This document shows, piece by piece, positions 56,403 through 64,000 of a DNA stretch of 64,000 bases (positions within the stretch are counted from its first letter, which is position 1; each line of letters begins with the position of its first letter). The stretch comes from Trichoderma breve (Eukaryota > Ascomycota > Sordariomycetes > Hypocreales > Hypocreaceae): NCBI RefSeq assembly GCF_028502605.1, contig NC_079232.1:3782001-3846000 (forward strand), written 5' to 3'. The notes beneath the pieces are model-generated. The model saw only the letters and a program-made list of their open reading frames with translations, searched no databases and was not told the DNA's origin. A program made the translations under genes and the position numbers.

Positions 56403-59400
56403 AACGAAGGGAATTCATGACGGCATGGTTGCCAAATGGTCAATAGGCTTCTGCTGCTTGCGCAACTTTTATCTTGTTTTCTTATTTTCTTTTCAAAACA
56501 TAGCTACCCATTAAGGCGCATCGGGAAAAGGACTGACTTATAGCGTCTTGGACGGACGGGACGGCGTATCTAGAGGGAGGATTTGCAGGTACGCCTACTT
56601 GAATTGGAAGAGGGGAGTTATTTTACCTCTCGCGAGGCATGGGCCGGTGTTTGCGGCATGATTGATGCTTTTGTCTGGACCATCCTGGGTTGTATCTTTG
56701 TCTTGCTGGAGCATTGTACCATAAGATGTGTCTCTATATATGCTCAGAAGAATTGTCTTTCTACATCAGGTATATGCAAAGAAATGACTCTGCTGTTGAA
56801 CTTGTTTATCTTGTCTTGCCTTTCTCTTGTTCATCTATCACTGTTGTTCGCTAAGGCTGAGTTTATGGCCTAGTAGGTAAACATTGAATCGTCTGCTTAC
56901 ACGTAGAAACAGCGGTAAACACAACTCATGGCACATCAAGTGTCGTCACTCAACAGCACGTCAGTAAATTGATTGATAATCACAACTTAGTCTAACCCCT
57001 TTGTTCTTCTGTCGCAACTACTAGTCTGTTGTCCGTTCTTAGTGTAAAATCGATCGGCAAATTGCACCGCATCTACGTTGAAAAGTACGCCGAGCGAAAA
57101 TGCCGTTCACTAGCTTCCACCCCAAAAGCTGTTGACGAAAGAAAGAAGCGGGTCTCTACATTCAGACAGTCAAATAGTTTACTTGCTCTTCGAGGCATCT
57201 TGATATATACAATTCCTCTCAACTTATATCTATTGTATTTTGCTGTTGATATACAAAGATATACTTGTTATTTTTCTTTGTAAAGCAGTCTCTTTTACTT
57301 GTGGAAAACACACAGCAGTATTTATCATTCCTACAGTGCGCATTTCTTTTTTCTACAGGCCTGGTTGCTACAATGTTGTTTGAACGCCTTTGCCACCCCA
57401 TGGCGCTAAGCAAAAACGCGAGCCAGAAGCAAAGCCGAACTAGCATGTCAGCGTGGCGTTTGCCGCAGTGAAACTATTTTGGCTTTGAGAAGGATGCCTT
57501 CTTCGGCTTTTATTCCCGCGGACCGGATTTCTTTGATACGTACATTGTATCTATCGACTTGGGTCTCTTAGTGCGGATATACGGATACGGCTCTTCTAGA
57601 ATATTGAGGCGGAAATGTGGGGGTTTGGACGTATTTCCTACTGAGCCGGTAGCAGGGAATAATTGCTCTTGTTTCGACTGGACTATGCAGTTTATCATGT
57701 ACGCAGATATATTTATTGTTTCAAATTTGTAGATATTATTCAACTATCTGCCTGGGTATAATAATTAGATGTAGCATTTTTATGGGGGCTTTTTTTTCCA
57801 AGCGTTGATTTTGTTAATGGGGTTATTGTAAGCTTAATTAAATTCGGCATCTGTCAGACGCATTACACGAACATCACGAGAGCATCAGCTCTCTGATCAA
57901 AAGAGAAATCGCATGTATCTAAATCTTAACCTGTCAGGATGATAAAAACAGCATAAGCTTCTTGTAGTCAAATTTGACGTGGGTTGTTCCCTTTTCTCTC
58001 TCTTGGCACCCTAGTGACACAGAGAAGCTGTACACATCGACCAGAAGTATCGTATACATTTCGCTGGTTTGCCTAGATGGGAGCCTGAAATTTACCGAAA
58101 TGGACATTGCCACTGTAGGATTTTGGAATACTTTGAATTGTAATCGAGAAATTCAAAACCAAACAGTTTACAGTGGCTGGCTGTTGCAACGGTAAAGCTT
58201 TTGTCCGTCTTACACACCGGTTACATCACCTTCAAGACCTTACCTAGCATTAGAATTGTTTCCCAGCTAGCAAGGCTGTAGTATTTCAAAATCTATTTCT
58301 CTCAGCAAGATAGTATCACGTCGTCAAATCCATTGTTAAGTGTTGCTTTGTAAAATCCCCGTCTTGCCTGTGAATGTCTCACTTGAGAGAAATCAAACAA
58401 ACGCGGCTCAACCCAGTTTACCTACCGCCTTTCTTTTACTAGGCCATAGGCTATGAAGGCAGAATCGTCCATTGTACGAATTCACTCCAGCTTCATCTTC
58501 TTCTCTTCCTCTCTGAGTGGGCTCGAGATTCAAAATGGCAGAAATGGAATGGTCTCTGGCCCTTAGGCTATTTATACCTCTCCTGATGACCAGATACTCA
58601 TTACCGCTTCGTGGTCACACCAACTGTAAAATGATACCCAATATTGGTAATCTCATTTTCAGCATGAATCTGATATTTCGGCCATCGGACCGCAGCTGAA
58701 TCGACGACCTCCTGAGTCATCTTCATCCAATATACCCCAAATGGCGTCAACTCCCACGAGGACTGTGACCAAGACGCTGACCAAATAAGGGGTCAACAAT
58801 AACGGCCTCCTGATTCGGAGCTGCTTGCGACTCACAGCTTCGTTAGATGTTGATCAAGCCGCGCGCCCCGATCTATCCCGTACATTCGAACAAGGTGGAA
58901 ATGCGGACAAGCTTCTGCCCCACCACGTGCCGTTAGACGCCGCCATTTCGAACTTGCTCGGCGTCAGCACCACGTTCGCGGTTAGTCTAGCAAGCCCCAA
59001 AGCCATTGGACAACACCATCAACTTGGGCGAGGCTTTTGCGGAAGTTTCTAGAGCATTCGCCAGATGCCAGGCATCAGGATTAGACACCTCCCCTGGCGC
59101 AACGAATGTCAGCGCGGGGCGTCCAGGCGACGACGATAGGACGAGCTAGTCCGGAGGTATAACGTTATTGTTATACTACTCGTACTACCTCCCTGTGGAT
59201 GTTGTAGGTGAGCCCATTCGGCATCGCTCCATCTTCATGTGCTATGCGACTAGCAGGGGCCCGTTGCTGTGATAACTTGGGCGCCCAAGATACTAGTCAT
59301 CTGCCTTATGGGCTCTAGTGTCCGCGGCGGTTCTGATAATCAATTGCAAAAGGTGTGTCATGCCACTTACGAAGTAATTGTTGCATGAATTTCCTGAAGC

Positions 59401-60748
59401 AGATGGATTTGCAGGCGATTGCTGAAGGATTAAATCTCAATGGCGGCGTCAGTCTGCGATGCGGTGTCCCATACGTGGCTCGTATCACCACACGTCCATA
59501 AGTTTTGCCAGCCTCTGATCAAATTACCCATTCGCATGATTCCCTGCATCAGCTGCATCCCGGAGATATTCCCTGGATGTCATGGCTGTAGCACTCGTAA
59601 TTTCAGACAGAGCATGGAACCGCGCACCATAATACTACCTCACCTTGACGGCACATCGCACCTCGCGCACCCGGTTTGAAGTCCGAGAACTGGCGGAGTC
59701 AGCAATCAATGAATCGGCTGGGTGGGACGGGTTGTACGTCGGGGAACAAAGTATATGCAAAGGGCCGGTGTCTATAACACGGAAGAAATTTTAGCACTGA
59801 TAGACCCTTGATTACTCCGTCTGGTCCGCAGACAGAGATCCGTGATCTCTTGCCTTCTCCGCACTCTGCATAGCGCAACGGGCATCGTATTGATTCACAC
59901 CCTTCTCGCGAGTAATCGAAGCAGGCCACTCGACGGAAGTGTAGGGGTGTCCGAGCCATTGAGGCCGTCATCGGGCTATATCTTTATGTATCAGCGTGGG
60001 GAAGGATTTGCGCATCGACCGTCTAGATAGTGCCTGTACTGTGTGCAAGATCCGAGGCCAAGAGCAGCTCTTTATCATTATGCGGCGGTTGGCGGTAGAA
60101 ACAACCATAATGGCTCCCCCACACAGTGGAATAACACACGGTCGGATGGGCTGCTCTTCTGTCAAACGAAGGGCGCACAATTGACAAGTTCATGTCGACC
60201 GCAACGCCGCCAATCCCTGCCTCGCATGCCCCGGCTCCGGCTGAGGCTTGCTCCACCAACCCAGACTCATGACTCTGCTCCCACTGGCTCCAGCGCTACG
60301 CCGCACTGCTTGTGGGAGCCACAAAGCCGTGGAGATGGGGCTCTCTGGTCCTCGTTACGGAGAGACCCTGCTGGGGATCGCGTGGGTAGGCAGATGAACA
60401 AAACTGGCAACGGTCCGCCTTGCCTCGAGCCACATTTCTCCTGTTATTGCAATCTCAACTGCGGTTTTCTTCATCAGATCACTGCTGAAATCTCATTTTG
60501 ATCATTGTTTTCAATCTTACGACTCACAATTGCCCTTGTTTCTGACCATTAGTGTTCAAGGTCGGAGTTTTTCTCTCATTGGGATCGGATCCGAAGGTGG
60601 GACGACATCTGGGGTCGATTCGTCGTCTTCAGACCCTGCCGCGCGCCCTTTCCAAGTCATTCTGTGGCTTCTGGTTGGATGAAGTGAGCACGCCTTTCCG
60701 CTTGCCCAAGACAATAGCACGGCGCGCCCTTTCACATAAACTACCAAG
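56403..60748. other. 4.3 kb intergenic region, sreA 3' side to homeobox-gene promoter
   Basis: AT-rich from about 56900 to 58600, more GC-rich after about 58800. Small ORFs (57029-57283, 58517-58699, 59699-59971, 60043-60501) show no domain or splice-consistent extension. The last about 250 bp are leader of the homeobox gene. Nothing else supportable. Confidence 0.5.
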
Positions 60749-63700
60749 ATGACCGTCATTGATGAGCTGGACGAGTATGTCAACTGGGACAACGCTGGCC
60801 TAGGTGCTGACAGCGTCTACCCACCTGTGCCCAACATGTCGTCCACCGGGAACCCTGCCGAGGATGACATTGGTCTTGTACTCGAGAATGTCAATGAAGA
60901 CGACTTCAGCTTCTGTGCCCTTCAGCACTTTGAACACAACAACTTTGCTCAGATCCCTGGAGTCGAGTCCCTCATCACCGAGTCATTGCTTTGGGAGACA
61001 CCAGACAACCCCTGTGCCCACTGCGTCTTGGGCGGATACTCTTGCAAAAAAATCCGAGAGGGTCTTCACAAGGGCTACTGCACCAGCTGTGTTGCCCTTG
61101 GACTTGAATGCAGTTTTGGGGGAGTTGTCCCTGATAGTTTGAACCCAGAGTCCACCAGGCTCTCCTGGTCATCTACCGATATGCCCATCAACACCATTCC
61201 TCAGGAAGACCTCCTCAACCTCCAGCCGGTAAAGGCACAAGGCACCCCGTCCTTCTTGGACATGATGAACCCTCAGACAGCCGGTTCGGTTGATGATGGC
61301 GTTGCCGGTGCCAAGTCTGGAACACCACCCAAGATTGGTGCTAGGTTCTCTCGAGAGTCAGTCCGGATTCTGAAAAACTGGCTGTCAACTCATAACAGAC
61401 ACCCTTATCCCAGTGATGAGGAAAAAGAGATGCTTCAGCGCCAGACCGGCCTCAACAAGACCCAGATTACCAATTGGTTGGCAAATGCCCGGCGTCGCGG
61501 TAAGGCTCAGCCTCCTAGGTCAACCTCGCCTCACGTTGGCAATCTGTCTGCCTCGATCGATATCCCACGCAGACGAGGAACACCTGCTCTCGAAGCCATG
61601 AACCCGCTGCAGCGTTGGGAGCACTCTCCTCCTGAACACGAACCGGCTTCCGTCACCGCCATTGCCAGGGCCGTTACTGCATCGTCGTCATCTGGCGTCT
61701 CCTCCGGTCTTAACAGTCCTTATAGCTTCAACTACACGGATGATGGTTCAAGCAGGTCTCTCTGCAACCAGTCTTCTGCCAGCAGTGTGGGAACATCCCA
61801 CTCCAGTGGTGGCTCTCTTCAATCTGCATTCTCTCATGGTTCGCAAAAGTCATGGGGCTCCTTCGGCTCGGCTGCCTTTAGCGCCAAAGGAAGGCGGCGA
61901 AGGAGGCGAAGGGCCGCGCCCGGCAAGGAGGGAGGCTCAACTAGCCTCTCTATTCCGCTCAAGACTTTCCAGTGTACTTTCTGTACGGAAACCTTCCGAA
62001 CCAAGCACGACTGGCAGCGCCACGAGAAGTCCCTCCACCTGTCGCTGGAGAGATGGGTGTGTGCGCCAGATGGGCCTCGGGCTGTCAATCCAGAAAACGG
62101 GAAGCTGTGCTGCGTATTCTGTGGCGAGGTGAACCCAGACGATGCCCACGTAGAGAGCCATAACCACTCGGCGTGTCAAGAACGATCTCTGGAAGAGAGG
62201 ACGTTCTATCGAAAAGACCACTTGAACCAGCATCTTAGGTTGGTTCACAACGTCAAATTCATGGAGTGGGCAATGAAGCTTTGGAGAGTGGCTACCCCCG
62301 AGATTCGGTCGAGGTGTGGTTTCTGCGGCATTGTGATGGATACTTGGACTATTCGAGTTGACCATCTTGCTGAGCATTTCAAGACTGGTTACTCCATGGC
62401 GGACTGGAAGGGTGACTGGGGTTTTGAAGTACCTGTGCTGGACATGGTCGAGAACTCGATCCCTCCCTGTATGAGACCATTACAGTATCCCGTAGATCAG
62501 CTCAAGGCGTCTAACTTTTGAAATATAGATTTGATTCATCATGAGAGAAAGTCTCCTCTGCCGTACAATGCTGGCTCGTCCCCGCCCGAATCGCCCAGGA
62601 ATGCCTATGAGTTGATCAAACTGGAGCTGGCCTACTTTGGCAGCAACTTTTGGGATCAACACGGCCGCGCACCAAGCGACGAAGACATGCTGCTGGAAGG
62701 ATGTCGTATCATTTTCGCCTCTGAATTGCTATCTTTGCAAGGAATCGCGACGCAGGTCTCGTGGCTTCGTGACATTATCATGAGCCACGACTCGATCGTC
62801 AAAACAGCTAGGTTTGGTCCTCTCCGTGGCGCCGCTGAAAACAGGCTTCAATCCCTCAAGATTAACGGCAAGGACAATCTTTTCGAAGAGTGCCCCATGG
62901 AAAGGCAGCTACATGAATACGTCAAGGCCAAGACACTGCTGGGCCTAACAACCATGGATGACGAGCTTCAGGAGGAAGCACGTAAGATCGTGGGACGAAT
63001 CGAAGAAGTGTGCACTCACCCTTCAGAGGCAGTTGCTAACTGGCTGTTGCGACTGATCACTTCGTCGACGAGGTGGCTCGCAGCTTTCCGTCGTCGTGCG
63101 CATCTACCTCGAAGCGAAGACGTCCAGCATCAATCGATCCGGTCGACAGATCCAAACTCGATCGACTCCACAATCCACAACTACTCTAGGCTGGAGTCTG
63201 AGCTGGTTGCATTCCTCAAGGAGCAACGTGCCATTGGCAGAGAGCCCACAGACGAAGAGCTGCAGCGAAAGGCTCGTATCACCATTTACGAGTTCGACGA
63301 CGGCTGGAACCAAACCGTGGCAGACAACCATGAATGGCTCGCGGCTTTCCGGCAACGCAATGCTCCTGATCAATCGACTCTTTCAGGCTCCTCCAAGGGT
63401 GCCTCACCGATTACCAGCAAACTAGCTGATAAAATGTCCATTTCTCTCTCCACTGCTGCGCCAAACCCCTTTTCTGAGTTCCAGGCTAGGCTCGATGAGA
63501 ACGGTAATCATTTGAGGTCGTTTCAGTACTTCCTCAACGACGCCAACTGCTACCGAAGGCTGGAGAAGGAGCTCAAGCGATGGGTTACCTCTACCATGTC
63601 AAAGAATAATCCAAACCGCCATGTTCCAACAGATGAAGAGCTGCAGTACCAAGCTCGATGGATCTTGTATGATGAGTAAGTTCTGATGCGCACGCCCTCT

Positions 63701-64000
63701 AGATGAACCACGCTGATGGATTTGCGTTTCTTAGTGACGACCCCTGGAACTATACCGCCGCCGATAATGCAGAATGGCTTCACAGGTTCAAAAGAGACAT
63801 TGGAATAATCAATGACTCTGGCCCAGGTCTCCCACCAGGCTATGCTTGGGCGTTGGAGCAAGGCGGCACGGGCTTTGCACCCCCATATGCCATTCGCAAG
63901 GACCACGAAATGGTCAATAACGATGTCGAAGTAGCGATGCGAACCGGCGCAAAGCCGTTCACGGCAGGACACTCGGCAGTCAACAGTTACTTGGAGGAGT
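60749..64000 (+). CDS. TALE-type homeobox plus C2H2 transcription factor with CENP-B-HTH-like repeats, truncated by the window
   Basis: Exons 60749-62468, 62529-63675 and 63735 to the edge; at least 1044 residues. Order: a Cys motif ([18 protein letters not shown], about 89-121); a homeodomain at about 198-252 with [23 protein letters not shown] and [15 protein letters not shown], the PYP three-residue loop extension marking TALE type; a Ser-rich region and a basic stretch ([10 protein letters not shown]); a C2H2 finger near 409-430 (CTFC..HEKSLH) and further Cys/His groups to about 545. Beyond the intron come four repeats of about 60 residues (599-659, 697-766, 791-851, 914-981) with the pattern L..EL..F......PTDEELQ.KAR.......W....AD..WL..F. 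The apparent stop TGA at 62519 is inside intron 62469-62528 (GTATGA donor, CTAAC branch point, ATATAG acceptor), which splices in-frame to give SIPPYLIHHERK. Likely nuclear, sequence-specific DNA binding; targets unknown. End partial. Confidence 0.85.

Overview
The window is nuclear DNA of a filamentous ascomycete, most likely a sordariomycete of the Hypocreales (Trichoderma-like). The support is: short 45-115 bp GT-AG introns with CTAAC-type branch sites, GC-rich coding exons between AT-richer or low-complexity spacers, an arginine attenuator peptide ahead of the carbamoyl-phosphate synthase gene, a SreA-type double-GATA siderophore repressor, and a fungal homeobox/C2H2 factor. The genus is inferred, not proven. 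Spliced gene models below were built by hand from in-frame donor/acceptor pairs.

Layout. 1-13 kb is a dense housekeeping block: the 5' end of a hamartin (TSC1) homologue (-), a DJ-1/PfpI-family protein (+), an Acinus-like SAP/RRM protein (+), arginine-specific carbamoyl-phosphate synthase small subunit with its attenuator uORF (-), ETF-beta (-) and an ArfGAP of the Gcs1 type (-). 13.9-23.5 kb holds an Sbp1-like RRM-RGG-RRM protein (-), the diflavin reductase Tah18 (+) and a membrane-anchored aspartic-protease-like protein that has lost both catalytic motifs (-). A gene-poor stretch (23.5-27.9 kb) precedes a secreted repeat-rich surface protein (+) and an Ufo1-like F-box/UIM protein (-). 33.9-42.7 kb is the most gene-poor part; it contains one small secreted cysteine-rich protein (36.0-36.5 kb), and base composition appears to shift from AT-rich to GC-rich near 37.7 kb. 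42.7-53 kb is dense again: a Cys-rich zinc-ribbon-like protein, a Clr2-like silencing factor, Nse1 of the SMC5/6 complex, an uncharacterised membrane protein, and the COMPASS subunit Bre2/Ash2. 54.5-56.4 kb is the iron regulator SreA; a 4.3 kb spacer follows, then a large homeobox plus C2H2 gene runs off the right edge.

Functional themes. No operon-like or biosynthetic cluster is present; neighbours are mostly unrelated housekeeping or regulatory genes. Several genes act in chromatin and genome maintenance (Clr2, Bre2, Nse1) or RNA handling (Acinus, Sbp1). Iron recurs twice: SreA, and Tah18, which powers cytosolic Fe-S assembly. The only exact match to the SreA consensus that I found in the window lies about 270 bp upstream of TAH18.

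The most interesting observations are the attenuator uORF rebuilt across two introns, the tandem CENP-B-HTH-like repeats in the tail of the homeobox protein, the receptor-like pseudo-aspartic protease, the SreA-type site upstream of TAH18, and the three candidate UIMs in the Ufo1-like protein. I saw no convincing transposon, rRNA, tRNA or CRISPR array.
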